Position numbers and translations under genes: made by a program | Source of the DNA: Amborella trichopoda | Lineage: Eukaryota > Streptophyta > Magnoliopsida > Amborellales > Amborellaceae | Reading direction: 5' to 3' | Assembly (NCBI RefSeq): GCF_000471905.2 | Contig: NW_006495273.1 | Span: 7,348,720-7,412,719 of the forward strand | Length of the DNA stretch: 64,000 bases | Notes under the pieces: generated by a model | The model's input: the letters and a program-made list of their open reading frames with translations, nothing else | Database searches by the model: none | What the model was told of the DNA's origin: nothing | Shown here: in pieces, positions 50,001 to 53,659 of the stretch | Layout of the letters: every line of letters begins with the position of its first letter | How positions within the stretch are numbered: position 1 is the first letter of the stretch

Positions 50001-51633
50001 CTGATTTAAAGCGCATGTACAAGCTAGAGCTAGACGCAAGTTTACTGAGAGCCCTCATCTCCAGTGTGAAGTCCATACCTGGGTTGGAAGCTTGTGTTTC
50101 TCACTTGCTGTCATCTAAAGGTTGGTTTGGTTCAGGGTGTTCTATGAAGCAAAGGAATAGAGCAAGTGCTAATGGAGAATGCCAACTGATACTTAAAGCC
50201 GCTAGAGATCTTGAAATCCAGTGGGAAACCTCGACGTCTGGATCCATCAATAGAGAGCCCATTGCCCTTGTACTTGATGATGACCTAGTGGTAAACTGAT
50301 CCTTCAATTTTCTATTTTCATTTGTTATTTGAGCTAACTAACTTGCATCGTTAACTGACTTCAATTTTTTTTTTCTTCAGATGCTTCCTTGGGAAAGTAT
50401 ACCTATTCTGAGGAAACAAGAGGTGTATCGCATGCCATCACTTGGAAGTATATCTGCATTATCTCTTCTGAGCAGTGGTCATGATCGACCACAAGTTAGA
50501 TGGGATCAAGATAATCTGGATTGTGCTGGTGGCTGTGATGGTGCTGATGTTGGTTCATTACCTTCTGTAGATCCTTTAGATGCATACTATTTGTTGAATC
50601 CAAGCGGTGACCTTCATCATACACAGTCTACATTCGAGGATTGGTTTCGAAATCAGAAGTGGGAGGTATGTTGCTAAATGTTTAAACAAACCAATTGTTG
50701 AAACTATTTTGGGGAACTTTTTTTATTTTTGTTGTTCCAGTAATTTGGCATTGCAAATTTAAACTTTCAATAATTTTAGAAATTTCCATCCAAGATCATT
50801 GGTTAAGAGTTCACGGAAAGACATACATGCTATTGGTGCTCAAATCCTTGTTTCCAAGCACAGAAACATGCTCTCTAGAGGTGCTCTAATACCTGTTTGA
50901 TTTTCTTCCAAAGGGGAAAGCTGGGATCATACCAACAGTCGATGAATTGGTCTCTGCATTGAAAAACCATGATCTCTTCCTTTACTTTGGTCATGGCAGT
51001 GGTAAGATGTTTTTCCTTCTTGAACTACTAGCCTAACACTTGCTACTTAGAAAACCGAAGGAAGATGAAAGATTCCCGAACCCATCTATGCTAAGCATAA
51101 ATGATTTTGCTGCAGGTGAACAATATATTCCTGGACATAATATTCAGAGTCTGGATCATTGTGCTGCTACCCTGTTGATGGGGTGCAGTAGTGGGTGCCT
51201 CTATTACAAGGGCTGCTATGCTCCTAAAGGTGCCCCATTGTACTATCTCATTGGTGGTTGTCCTGTTGTGATTGCTAACCTATGGGAGGTAACAGACAAA
51301 GACATTGACAGATTTAGCCAAAGTCTACTTGACAGTTGGTTGAAAGTGGAGCCAAGTCTCCCTGTAGAATCTACGAAGTCTGATTCACTGGTTGAGGAAT
51401 TCAAATCTATGAAAATAATTGGTAGGGGTATAGCTAAATCATCCAAGTCTAAGAGAAAAGCCCAATTGGGTAAGGATGTGGATGGAGATCCTCCATTTAA
51501 GTGTAGAGATAATGATTTCCGAATTGCCTCTTTTATAAGCCAAGCAAGGGATACTTGTAGGCTTTCATTTTTGAATGGGGCCTCACCAGTTTGTTACGGT
51601 GTGCCTACTTTAATTAAGAGAAAGAGAGTATAG
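5505..51633 (+). CDS. ESP: Separase (sister-chromatid cohesin protease), 28 exons
   Basis: Separase is the clan CD cysteine protease (peptidase family C50) that cleaves the cohesin kleisin subunit at anaphase. The exons listed below join into about 2,250 residues, close to the roughly 2,180 of Arabidopsis ESP. The C-terminal catalytic domain is clear: LYFGHGSG with the catalytic His (codon 50992-50994), then LLMGCSSG with the catalytic Cys (51184-51186), followed by [40 protein letters not shown] upstream is also family-typical. The N-terminal part is a long helical region. A Cys-rich segment (residues about 1410-1450, exon 18) falls where plant separases have a proposed 2Fe-2S-like insertion. 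All splice phases agree except exon 5 to exon 6 (see findings). The start at 5505 opens the long first exon and precedes the family-like N-terminus. Introns 1, 3 and 21 are filled with transposons. Confidence 0.9.
6119..7290 (+). other. Separase intron 1, 5' part
   Basis: Begins with the donor gtaaga. Around 6300-6480 and 6500-6590 the segment 'ggagacataattaa ... atatgtgattatctttgattttagc' recurs in diverged form, so part of the intron is locally duplicated. No conserved exon is recognised here, and the open frames at 6380-7001 have no motif. Confidence 0.5.
7291..7410 (+). repeat. 62-bp tandem duplication with candidate microexon
   Basis: A 58-bp sequence (7291-7348) is repeated exactly at 7353-7410, with a tttt spacer. 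Each copy contains ttttgcag, then GATTCAAGA, then gtgagt: a good acceptor, nine bases and a good donor (9-mers at 7314-7322 and 7376-7384). The second copy abuts the target-site duplication of the following hAT-like element. Confidence 0.8.
7417..9111. mobile_element. Non-autonomous hAT-like element in separase intron 1
   Basis: The left end is tagtgttttaaaaatcgg and the right end, reverse-complemented, is aagtggtttaaaaaacgg. Flanks are atatttac (7409-7416) and atatttat (9112-9119), an 8-bp target duplication with one mismatch, as expected for the hAT superfamily. The GC-richer ends (7430-7900, 8990-9100) enclose a very AT-rich core. No transposase frame is seen. An age estimate would need related copies. 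Confidence 0.55.
9301..9991 (+). repeat. 5' LTR of the gag-only element
   Basis: Starts tgatgcaagtc and ends caactgca. It aligns along its length with 11316-11908 (shared blocks: cttttattggggt, ggagacttatcttttagaaaatca, cggatccccacattggtg, ggttattggctgc). It is about 100 bp longer because of a segment near 9490-9590 missing from the other copy. Confidence 0.7.
10260..10760 (+). pseudogene. Gypsy-type gag fragment
   Basis: The frame from 10287 reads ...[19 protein letters not shown]...[10 protein letters not shown], matching the start of the plant Ty3/gypsy retrotransposon gag domain, in which a D-I-P-x-F-x-G-x-L...W-L...V-E-R-x-F pattern is usual. After a shift it continues [17 protein letters not shown] and LYHTMNSLS, as in the same family. 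Stops at 10538 and further downstream break it. Confidence 0.65.
10886..11257 (+). pseudogene. Open frame in the LTR element, function unknown
   Basis: A 123-residue open frame rich in Asp/Glu/Gly near its start ([16 protein letters not shown]), ending shortly before the polypurine tract. Its position at the 3' end of the interior would fit a remnant of a polyprotein tail. I do not recognise a domain. Confidence 0.35.
11316..11908 (+). repeat. 3' LTR of the gag-only element
   Basis: Starts tgatgcaaatc directly after the polypurine tract and ends ctgtgtca. It is clearly diverged from the 5' LTR (substitutions and indels throughout), so the insertion is old. Confidence 0.7.
11930..13040. mobile_element. 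Possible non-autonomous hAT-like element
   Basis: The left end gttgttttaaaaggcgctgg and the right end ggtgctttttataacattg are roughly inverted copies. The G/C-rich subterminal parts (ccaaaaggggactcact; ctcaggcgcttaggctcctgccctgcctcaagg) resemble those of the element at 18599-19739. I could not find a convincing target duplication, so the limits are approximate. Confidence 0.35.
13447..13624 (+). CDS. ESP: Separase exon 2
   Basis: The acceptor cctag precedes AGTCCTAACATT. The first base completes the AG left by exon 1 to give Arg, then [20 protein letters not shown] follows. Ends DLFPK before gtatac. The phase match with exon 1 supports a 7.3-kb first intron. The KLHG...YKCTLF pattern is family-like. 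Confidence 0.8.
13732..13839 (+). CDS. ESP: Separase exon 3
   Basis: Acceptor tgtgcag, 36 codons ([10 protein letters not shown]...LICNCK), donor gtaaga. Phase 0 at both ends. Confidence 0.8.
13840..13976 (+). other. Start of separase intron 3 (9.8 kb)
   Basis: Begins with gtaaga and runs to 23646. The intron holds a microsatellite, an assembly gap, a copia element with hAT-like elements inside it, and a further hAT-like element. Confidence 0.8.
13977..14047. repeat. (GA)n microsatellite bordering the gap
   Basis: About 35 uninterrupted GA units up to the first N. The same repeat resumes at 14868-14880, so the gap lies inside or across a GA tract. Confidence 0.95.
14048..14867. other. Assembly gap (820 N)
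   Basis: Unsequenced. Open frames crossing it that appear to encode runs of Arg-Glu or Ser-Leu come from the GA repeat and the Ns. One end of the adjacent copia LTR probably lies within it. Confidence 0.98.
14881..15032 (-). repeat. 3' LTR remnant of copia element 1
   Basis: Shares ccttttcagattggtg and the following taatctNttNNtttNN with 20014-20060. Ends attcagca next to the polypurine tract. Its outer end is lost in the N gap. Confidence 0.5.
15080..15290 (-). pseudogene. Copia RNase H / polyprotein end remnant
   Basis: On the - strand, with shifts, it reads ...[14 protein letters not shown]... then [16 protein letters not shown], resembling the 'EDQIADIxTKxL' tail of copia polyproteins (here degraded to [12 protein letters not shown] in one frame). 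Recognition is by pattern only. Confidence 0.45.
15590..15700 (-). pseudogene. Copia reverse transcriptase N-terminal fragment
   Basis: The - strand reads [20 protein letters not shown] then ERFKA, the well-known start of the copia reverse transcriptase (KWV.K.K...DG...R.KARLV). The rest of the catalytic domain, including the YVDD motif, is not found between here and 15290. I infer an internal deletion. Confidence 0.65.
16384..17073 (-). pseudogene. Copia gag-pre-integrase and integrase remnant
   Basis: Two - strand frames are joined by a shift near 16740-16800. The upstream one has [17 protein letters not shown], the HxxxH part of the gag-pre-integrase zinc-binding domain. Then [13 protein letters not shown] (the conserved P-Q-NG-AER segment of integrase), then [20 protein letters not shown] and LRTFGCMWY, typical of the copia integrase C-terminal half. 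The frames are interrupted, so it is inactive. Confidence 0.75.
17660..18119 (-). pseudogene. Copia gag remnant
   Basis: The - strand reads [20 protein letters not shown] then LSQEVL. After a stop it continues [21 protein letters not shown] and [13 protein letters not shown], matching the order of motifs in the copia gag (UBN2) family. The frame is broken by stops and shifts. Confidence 0.65.
18930..19170. repeat. CT- and CA-rich simple sequence
   Basis: Runs of ctctct (18945-19010), gaaaaagaaaaag (19026-19050) and cacacacata/cacacgcac (19083-19160). Low complexity, no coding potential. Confidence 0.85.
19191..19678. mobile_element. 488-bp hAT MITE nested in the 18599 element
   Basis: The left end is cagtgctttaaaaggcgg and the right end, reverse-complemented, is tagtgtttcaaaaaacac. 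It is flanked by a perfect 8-bp duplication cttccttt (19183-19190 and 19679-19686). No coding frame. It is the innermost of three nested insertions. Confidence 0.75.
19960..20110 (-). repeat. 5' LTR remnant of copia element 1
   Basis: Begins tgtaaaaatgaaatg next to the primer-binding-site-like sequence. Shares ccttttcagattggtg with the other LTR. After about 20060 the two copies can no longer be aligned by eye, so the outer end is uncertain. Confidence 0.45.
20111..22209 (+). other. Separase intron 3, middle part, nothing assigned
   Basis: No exon or known domain recognised. At 20905-20960 three ACGTG cores lie close together (cccacgtg, cacacgtgtgg, gcacgtggc) in G/C-rich sequence. The open frames at 20134, 21198 and 21243 show no family motif. 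Confidence 0.45.
22210..22632. mobile_element. Possible hAT-type MITE
   Basis: The left end taaggtgtaaatgggtc and the right end, reverse-complemented, taggggtgttaaacagg are partial inverted repeats. They resemble the common plant hAT terminus TAGGGGTGTaaa. The G/C-rich subterminal parts contain several gggtc/gaccc motifs. I found no clear 8-bp target duplication. Confidence 0.4.
22633..23646 (+). other. Separase intron 3, 3' part
   Basis: AT-rich intron sequence ending in the acceptor gacag at 23646. No further feature seen. Confidence 0.5.
23647..23781 (+). CDS. ESP: Separase exon 4
   Basis: 45 codons, [20 protein letters not shown] onward to ANKSIQ. Acceptor gacag, donor gtacaa. Phase 0 at both ends. 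Confidence 0.8.
24006..24523 (+). CDS. ESP: Separase exon 5
   Basis: Acceptor ctcag, then [20 protein letters not shown]. Ends GFSIGS plus AG before gtgata (donor at 24524). This donor gives phase 2, which does not fit exon 6. A weaker in-phase donor (TGT|gttggg at 24501) would. The exon end is therefore uncertain by 23 bases. Confidence 0.75.
24641..24799 (+). CDS. ESP: Separase exon 6 (phase conflict with exon 5)
   Basis: Acceptor gagtag at 24640. Read in phase 0 the frame is [20 protein letters not shown] and on to TLESPQ before gtagtt. Read with the two bases left by exon 5 it gives RMFGKSQWN and then TGA at 24666. From about 24660 the phase-0 frame is certainly the coding one, because it joins exon 7 correctly. 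Confidence 0.7.
24889..25014 (+). CDS. ESP: Separase exon 7
   Basis: 42 codons, [20 protein letters not shown] onward to MKQMKK. Acceptor tttcag, donor gtacca. The GW..PQ.LK.L..S.YN...LY pattern is shared with plant separases. Confidence 0.85.
25015..26164 (+). other. Separase intron 7 (1.15 kb)
   Basis: Begins gtacca and ends gttag. T-rich intron sequence with an atatata/cacata simple stretch near 25795-25865. No exon or mobile element recognised. Confidence 0.6.
26165..26461 (+). CDS. ESP: Separase exon 8
   Basis: 99 codons, [20 protein letters not shown] onward to LVRQWVK. Acceptor gttag, donor gtatgg. AS..LKLC..A.W.RV.LLC is a strongly family-like block that continues exon 7. Confidence 0.85.
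26538..26654 (+). CDS. ESP: Separase exon 9
   Basis: 39 codons, [20 protein letters not shown] onward to GAILEQ. Acceptor gaatag. The donor gttttg is weak, but it keeps the phase with exon 10. Confidence 0.75.
26791..27012 (+). CDS. ESP: Separase exon 10
   Basis: 74 codons, [20 protein letters not shown] onward to SICLL. Acceptor attag after a long pyrimidine tract, donor gtgagt. Confidence 0.85.
27098..27211 (+). CDS. ESP: Separase exon 11
   Basis: 38 codons, [20 protein letters not shown] onward to ADQNSE. Acceptor aacag, donor gtgatc. The preceding intron is only 85 bp. Confidence 0.75.
27324..27470 (+). CDS. ESP: Separase exon 12
   Basis: 49 codons, [20 protein letters not shown] onward to LLSLK. 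Acceptor tgcag, donor gtaatt. Phase 0 at both ends. Confidence 0.85.
27685..28062 (+). CDS. ESP: Separase exon 13
   Basis: 126 codons, [20 protein letters not shown] onward to NLVSN. Acceptor tccag, donor gtacgt. The frame is open throughout. Confidence 0.85.
28166..28255 (+). CDS. ESP: Separase exon 14
   Basis: 30 codons, [20 protein letters not shown] then [10 protein letters not shown]. Acceptor ttcag, donor gtcagt. The [12 protein letters not shown] segment is family-like. Confidence 0.85.
28256..30905 (+). other. Separase intron 14 (2.65 kb)
   Basis: Between 28596 and 28700 a roughly 40-bp block (gcaatNNaattattcagattaaaccaccattt) is repeated with a spacing of about 65 bp. A - strand open frame at 29421-29675 (84 residues, acidic) has no motif I know and lies inside the intron. 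No definite mobile element. The intron ends tttag at 30905. Confidence 0.5.
30906..31166 (+). CDS. ESP: Separase exon 15
   Basis: 87 codons, [20 protein letters not shown] onward to YLESALQ. ALSYAKEAHRLR-type sequence is typical of the helical repeats of separase. Acceptor tttag, donor gtactt. Confidence 0.85.
31167..31505 (+). other. Separase intron 15
   Basis: 339 bp, AT-rich, no feature beyond the splice sites gtactt and tctag. Confidence 0.7.
31506..31629 (+). CDS. ESP: Separase exon 16
   Basis: [20 protein letters not shown] onward to FGSILG. Acceptor tctag, donor g|gtatca, phase 1. An earlier possible donor at CAAG|gtttca would drop 12 residues. I prefer the longer form because [17 protein letters not shown] resembles other plant separases. 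Confidence 0.8.
31902..32258 (+). CDS. ESP: Separase exon 17
   Basis: Completes Gly then [20 protein letters not shown] onward to REVAKM plus A. Acceptor tccag, donor gtatgt. The LY.K+QLWD.AEKEL.NAK block is family-like. Confidence 0.85.
32368..32853 (+). CDS. ESP: Separase exon 18, with Cys-rich segment
   Basis: Completes Ser then [15 protein letters not shown]. It contains a basic Ser/Arg-rich linker ([17 protein letters not shown]) and then a Cys cluster ([22 protein letters not shown]), followed by [11 protein letters not shown] and LHLKIG. Plant separases carry a Cys-rich insertion here that has been proposed to bind 2Fe-2S; I cannot confirm metal binding. Acceptor aacag, donor gtatgc. 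Confidence 0.85.
32950..33190 (+). CDS. ESP: Separase exon 19
   Basis: Completes Gly then [20 protein letters not shown] onward to FSMHS plus AG. Acceptor accag, donor gtaaca. Phases fit exons 18 and 20. Confidence 0.85.
33297..33381 (+). CDS. ESP: Separase exon 20
   Basis: Completes Arg, then [20 protein letters not shown] and ELPLLFGK. Acceptor attcag, donor gttgtt. The WL..AFV..RE.P.LF.K pattern is strongly conserved in plant separases. The other frame contains a stop, so the phase is fixed. Confidence 0.85.
33684..33884 (+). CDS. ESP: Separase exon 21
   Basis: 67 codons, [20 protein letters not shown] onward to NDNTLE. Acceptor agcag, donor gtttat. It contains [12 protein letters not shown], the family's W..(F/Y)FHQASLG motif. 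Confidence 0.88.
33885..34470 (+). other. Start of separase intron 21 (14.8 kb)
   Basis: T-rich intron sequence with no recognised feature. The intron runs to 48664 and holds the elements listed next. Confidence 0.7.
34471..34741. repeat. Tandem duplication, about 140 bp unit
   Basis: taatcttcaagggattctgt at 34471 recurs at 34611, and ccacataatctttgtgcacatcatcttaaccacc-like sequence recurs with spacing of about 147 bp, ending gttgcaaccttt in both copies. The copies differ by substitutions and small indels. Confidence 0.75.
34742..35539. other. Intron 21 stretch, unassigned
   Basis: No conserved motif recognised on either strand. The part from 35340 to 35539 may belong to the 3' end of the hAT pseudogene that follows on the - strand, but I do not see the usual C-terminal dimerisation block. 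Confidence 0.4.
35540..37250 (-). pseudogene. hAT transposase pseudogene (BED / DUF659 type)
   Basis: On the - strand, from 37250 downward: [20 protein letters not shown], like the BED zinc-finger region (K.HL.....DV..C). Then, near 36360, [10 protein letters not shown] (the DUF659 'MSDGWTD' motif), with [11 protein letters not shown] and [18 protein letters not shown] following. Near 35740, [15 protein letters not shown]; then [20 protein letters not shown] (family: W.+ID.+W..QLHRPLH). Stops and frameshifts occur throughout, so it is inactive. The motif order and spacing match plant hAT transposases of this class. Terminal repeats were not found. Confidence 0.7.
37540..38250 (-). pseudogene. 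Copia RNase H region of element 2
   Basis: On the - strand, with shifts, the order is [20 protein letters not shown] (copia 'GM..CKP..TPM' block), [20 protein letters not shown] and DSGLLY (family 'H..A.+R+LRYLKGT...GL.Y'), [21 protein letters not shown] (family 'G..DADWAG..D.R+S'), and finally [14 protein letters not shown]. The order is exact for copia polyproteins. The frame is broken by stops. Confidence 0.8.
38251..39026 (-). pseudogene. Copia reverse transcriptase of element 2
   Basis: Starts [20 protein letters not shown] then [15 protein letters not shown] and EETFS, the canonical copia reverse transcriptase N-terminus. Further down, [10 protein letters not shown] (family 'YGLKQ(A/S)PR') and, at 38319-38330, YVDG where the active site should be YVDD. 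A 48-bp tandem duplication (38514-38610) lies in the same domain. Stops and shifts are numerous. Confidence 0.85.
38514..38610. repeat. 48-bp tandem duplication inside the reverse transcriptase
   Basis: caggtggctattccNtatatNcttcctcctttaat occurs at 38514 and again at 38562, with two or three differences. It duplicates 16 codons of the pseudogene without shifting the frame. Confidence 0.85.
39164..40001 (-). pseudogene. Copia integrase of element 2
   Basis: The upper frame (39747-40001) has [20 protein letters not shown] and KNHGI, which includes the catalytic Asp block 'SDNGGEY'. The lower frame (39164-39670) starts [12 protein letters not shown]...[25 protein letters not shown], the family 'LR.FGC.AY.H...R.KL.PKA..C.FLGY....KGY.'. 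Between them (39670-39750) the frame is broken. Confidence 0.8.
40002..40172. other. Gap in the copia 2 frame, possibly a small insertion
   Basis: About 170 bp that code for nothing recognisable lie between the gag-pre-integrase and integrase parts. The text ggagaacacaaggtgtagaacac resembles LTR-type sequence. Family spacing would put the integrase HHCC and first catalytic Asp here, so either a deletion or a replacement has occurred. Confidence 0.35.
40173..40460 (-). pseudogene. Copia gag-pre-integrase domain of element 2
   Basis: Contains [18 protein letters not shown], the family 'LWH.RLGH.....+..+' His motif, preceded by a short LYVIDCLV strand. It lies just downstream (on the - strand) of the protease-like part. 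Confidence 0.75.
40496..40930 (-). pseudogene. Copia zinc knuckle and protease-like part
   Basis: From 40920 downward: [14 protein letters not shown], a CCHC knuckle in which the last Cys is Tyr and a stop lies inside. Then the frame [19 protein letters not shown] and [20 protein letters not shown], the family 'W..DSGA..H.t.....f......' protease followed by 'v..gdG....i...G', and [15 protein letters not shown] at the end (family 'vP.l..NLlSv.qL'). The catalytic D-S/T-G is degraded to V-G-H. Confidence 0.75.
41020..41725 (-). pseudogene. Copia gag of element 2
   Basis: Starts [17 protein letters not shown] at 41725. With shifts it continues [56 protein letters not shown] and [12 protein letters not shown], all typical of the copia gag (UBN2_2/retrotran_gag) in order. 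Several in-frame stops. Confidence 0.75.
42431..44365. other. Intron 21 stretch, unassigned
   Basis: No family motif recognised. The - strand frames 43191-43463 and 43343-43555 overlap in different frames and neither shows a known domain. The first part may hold the rest of the copia 2 LTR, whose outer end cannot be placed without a second copy. Confidence 0.4.
44378..46133. mobile_element. 1.76-kb terminal-repeat element, non-autonomous
   Basis: Flanked by an exact 12-bp direct repeat ttggatggcttg (44366-44377 and 46134-46145; the first two bases may belong to the element end). The left end agtgttggaaaaaccgg and the right end, reverse-complemented, aatgttcgtaaaatcg are imperfect inverted repeats. 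Subterminal parts are rich in ccgg/ccggtt on both sides. The interior is AT-rich and non-coding. It could be hAT-like or Mutator-like; the duplication of about 10 bp favours neither strongly. Confidence 0.6.
45360..45720. repeat. AT-rich tandem repeat inside the terminal-repeat element
   Basis: Repeated units of the form 'cttaataaaattatNtttttgatNaatatgggaagtgtttttctattttg', roughly 60-70 bp each, with about five diverged copies. Confidence 0.7.
46657..47511. mobile_element. 855-bp hAT MITE with perfect termini
   Basis: The left terminal repeat cagtgttttaaaatgc (46657-46672) is matched exactly by the right one (47496-47511) in inverted orientation. It is flanked by a perfect 8-bp target duplication aggccttc (46649-46656 and 47512-47519). 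The ends are G/C-rich (gatgcgg motifs on both sides) and the middle AT-rich. No transposase frame. The intact duplication shows a single clean insertion into separase intron 21. Confidence 0.9.
47520..48664 (+). other. Separase intron 21, 3' part
   Basis: T-rich intron sequence with no mobile element or gene recognised. Ends ctttag at 48664. Confidence 0.6.
48665..48720 (+). CDS. ESP: Separase exon 22
   Basis: [18 protein letters not shown] plus AG. Acceptor ctttag, donor gttgtg. It joins exon 21 in phase 0 across the 14.8-kb intron, and exon 23 in phase 2. Confidence 0.75.
48817..49040 (+). CDS. ESP: Separase exon 23
   Basis: Completes Arg then [20 protein letters not shown] onward to DSVLE plus G. 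Acceptor tgcag, donor gtggtg. The F..LP...I.CISL block is family-like and opens the C-terminal half. Confidence 0.85.
49151..49394 (+). CDS. ESP: Separase exon 24
   Basis: Completes Asp then [11 protein letters not shown]; contains [20 protein letters not shown] and [16 protein letters not shown]. Acceptor gatag, donor gtgagt. The 'WxCPW...V.DDVAP.F...L.E' and 'WW..R..LD.RL...LR' patterns are conserved in plant separases. ORFs in other frames here are shadows. Confidence 0.88.
49395..49902 (+). other. Separase intron 24
   Basis: 508 bp. Nothing beyond the splice sites (gtgagt; ctgcag). Confidence 0.7.
49903..50290 (+). CDS. ESP: Separase exon 25
   Basis: Completes Arg then [20 protein letters not shown] onward to ALVLDDDLV. 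The 'LE.SW.GPW+.LLLG' motif marks the start of the separase C-terminal core. Acceptor ctgcag, donor gtaaac. Confidence 0.92.
50381..50665 (+). CDS. ESP: Separase exon 26, pre-catalytic core
   Basis: 95 codons starting [20 protein letters not shown], one of the best conserved separase segments, then [20 protein letters not shown] and [11 protein letters not shown]. Acceptor ttcag, donor gtatgt. Confidence 0.95.
50914..51001 (+). CDS. ESP: Separase exon 27, catalytic His
   Basis: [20 protein letters not shown] then [10 protein letters not shown]. The His of the YFGHGSG motif (codon 50992-50994) is one half of the catalytic dyad. Acceptor aaag, donor g|gtaaga. Confidence 0.95.
51116..51633 (+). 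CDS. ESP: Separase exon 28, catalytic Cys and C-terminus
   Basis: Completes Gly then [12 protein letters not shown]...[11 protein letters not shown] with the catalytic Cys (codon 51184-51186). It continues [20 protein letters not shown] and TDKDIDRF, then a basic Lys-rich linker ([13 protein letters not shown]). Ends [16 protein letters not shown] at TAG. The final block is typical of plant separase C-termini. Confidence 0.95.
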
Positions 51634-51720
51634 TTGTATGAAATCTTTCATGGTTGTATTAATTGTAGTTATTGTTATTACATAGCATGCGTAGACGAAA
51701 TCGGAAGCTGTTTACGCAAA

Positions 51721-51726
51721 AATAAA
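51721..51726 (+). other. Possible separase polyadenylation signal
   Basis: AATAAA 88 bp after the separase stop codon, in an A/T-rich stretch. A plausible near-upstream element; there is no transcript evidence. Confidence 0.4.
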
Positions 51727-52880
51727 ATAAAAATATGAAAATGGAGGGTTGTACTATGTTATTTTTTATTACTCTAATTCATTGGCACCACTCACCTGAA
51801 GTCAAAGTGTGGTTCATTATGCTTAACACTATTAGCCTTTTAATGTTAAATATCTCCATAAAAATCAGACAATTGACATGTACGCTCATGAATTCTGTTC
51901 TTGATGGTTGATCATCTTAATATGGTTGGTCTTGATACAAACTAAATTGTATATCAACGTTATGATAAGAGCATAGTTGGATACTGATACCAACATTGAA
52001 TGTCCATACTTAGTGTGATTGAGTAACCATTCTTGCTTAAAAACTGGGATAGCGGCAAAAGAAGACAACTCATCTCCCACCATGCATGGATAAAAATGGA
52101 CATTGGATATTGGTACCGAGTACCCATGGCTGTACTTGTACTGAGTAGAATATATTTCCCATATAATAATGGAGATTATTCACAGCACACACACAGTGGT
52201 GGTGTGGGGCACTCATTGTCTTTATTTCTTTTTTCTTTTTACAAAGATCCATTAGTCTCAGGATTATTGGACCTCATTTCTCTAGTCCAATTTTTTGATG
52301 AGAGAGAGAGAGAGAGATCACTACTTAATTGTCTTTATTCTGTTTTCCTATACAAAAGTCCACCAGTCAGAATAATTGGACCTCATTTTCCTTTCTAATC
52401 ATGTCAATCTGAAACCATGATTGGAAGAGGGGTTATTGAACAAGGTTCACCGAACTTACCTGACTTGTATTTATTTGTGGGGTTTTGTATTTATCTTTTG
52501 GGATTTTGTCTACAAAGAGACCATTTAACTTTGGTATACGGAAGTCATAACCATTTTTACTCATTAGATGTCAAATTGGATGGCTTGGAGTGAGTTATGA
52601 AGTCCGATAATTTTTGGAACTTTGTGGGTAATCAATGACACTCGTACAACCATCGACTTTGAAATATAAAGGACAAGAATGATTGTGACCTTCTTGTACA
52701 AAAGATAAATATTCTATTTGTAGACAATTCCTTATCTCTTAGTGTTGAATCATGATCTTTACCCTAGTTTCTTTGGGGAAAGAAGTGCTTAAATTTAAGA
52801 GTAGCTTAATGCTGAAGCTGAGACTACTAGGATGAGAAGTTCTCCTAGTTTTGTTTTGTTTTTATGCCGCCCTGAGGAAT
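51727..52880. other. Intergenic stretch after separase
   Basis: A short imperfect duplication: 'tctttatttc..ttNcNtttNNacaaaNatccaNNagtc..attattggacctcatttNNctNtNta' occurs near 52218-52285 and 52330-52395, around a (GA)8 tract at 52300-52317. No gene recognised. Confidence 0.5.
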
Positions 52881-52988
52881 ATTTGGCTTAAGAAGAAGCA
52901 TGTCCCGGGCGTATGAGACCTTGCCTTTCTGTCAATTTGGCTTAAGAAGAAGCATGTCCCGGACGTATGAGACCTTGCCTTTCTGTCA
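52881..52988. repeat. 54-bp tandem duplication
   Basis: atttggcttaagaagaagca...ccttgcctttctgtca occurs at 52881-52934 and 52935-52988 with one difference (gggcg against ggacg). This is a near-perfect, hence recent, duplication. The - strand open frame over it is a by-product. Confidence 0.95.
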
Positions 52989-53070
52989 ATTTTGTCTTGA
53001 GCAATGTCAAAACTTATATTATTGGCTTTCCCAAATATGAGCAGATGCATAGAGGAGGTTGAAATGAGAA

Positions 53071-53210
53071 CTAATTCACTATGGACAGACTCCTTTGATT
53101 TGATCCTTAATCCTTCATGCTAAGGAAAAATATAGGAGGTCTAATTCACAATGAACACAGTCTTTTGATTTGATCCTCGATCCTCCATGCTAAGGGAAAC
53201 ATGTTGCTAG
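53071..53210. repeat. Diverged tandem duplication, about 69-bp unit
   Basis: ctaattcacNatgNacaNNNtcNtttgatttgatccttNatccttcatgctaagg occurs from 53071 and again from 53140, with several substitutions and small indels. Confidence 0.75.
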
Positions 53211-53505
53211 TGACGCTTCTCCCTGATACCATTTCCCTCCCTAAATATGAATGAATCTCTCTATAATTAGGTTCCTTTCTATTTCTGAGAGTGCGCTGAT
53301 CAGCTCTTTAAACATTGTTTCACGACTTATGCTCGTTTTTTTCTTTTTGGGTAATTTAGTGGTAGAAATGGAACTTGAAATGCAGCATTGTTAATTTCAA
53401 CTGCTAACTAGTCAATCTCAAGCCCGATTCCTGAGCTTGAAGGGTTTCCTGATAAGAAAGTGGTTTCATTTTGATGCAAATGCATATTTTTGCGAAGGAA
53501 TTCCC

Positions 53506-53607
53506 TAAATATTGAACAAGACAAAATTTCTTTAACTAGAAATGATAGTGAGGTTACTAAATATTGAACAAGACAATTTGTTTTAACTAGAAATGATAGT
53601 GAGGTTT
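53506..53607. repeat. 52-bp tandem duplication
   Basis: taaatattgaacaagaca followed by ttaactagaaatgatagtgaggtt occurs at 53506 and 53558. The copies differ by a few bases around the central aatttc/atttg. Confidence 0.9.
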
Positions 53608-53659
53608 TATAGGTAAGTGAACAATGAAAGCAAGCTAGAAGTCTCTCTCTAATATCTCT

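Noticed and set aside
52862-53050. 62-residue - strand frame with an internal 18-residue repeat
   Set aside because: The repeat is the translation of the 54-bp DNA duplication; no start context or homology.
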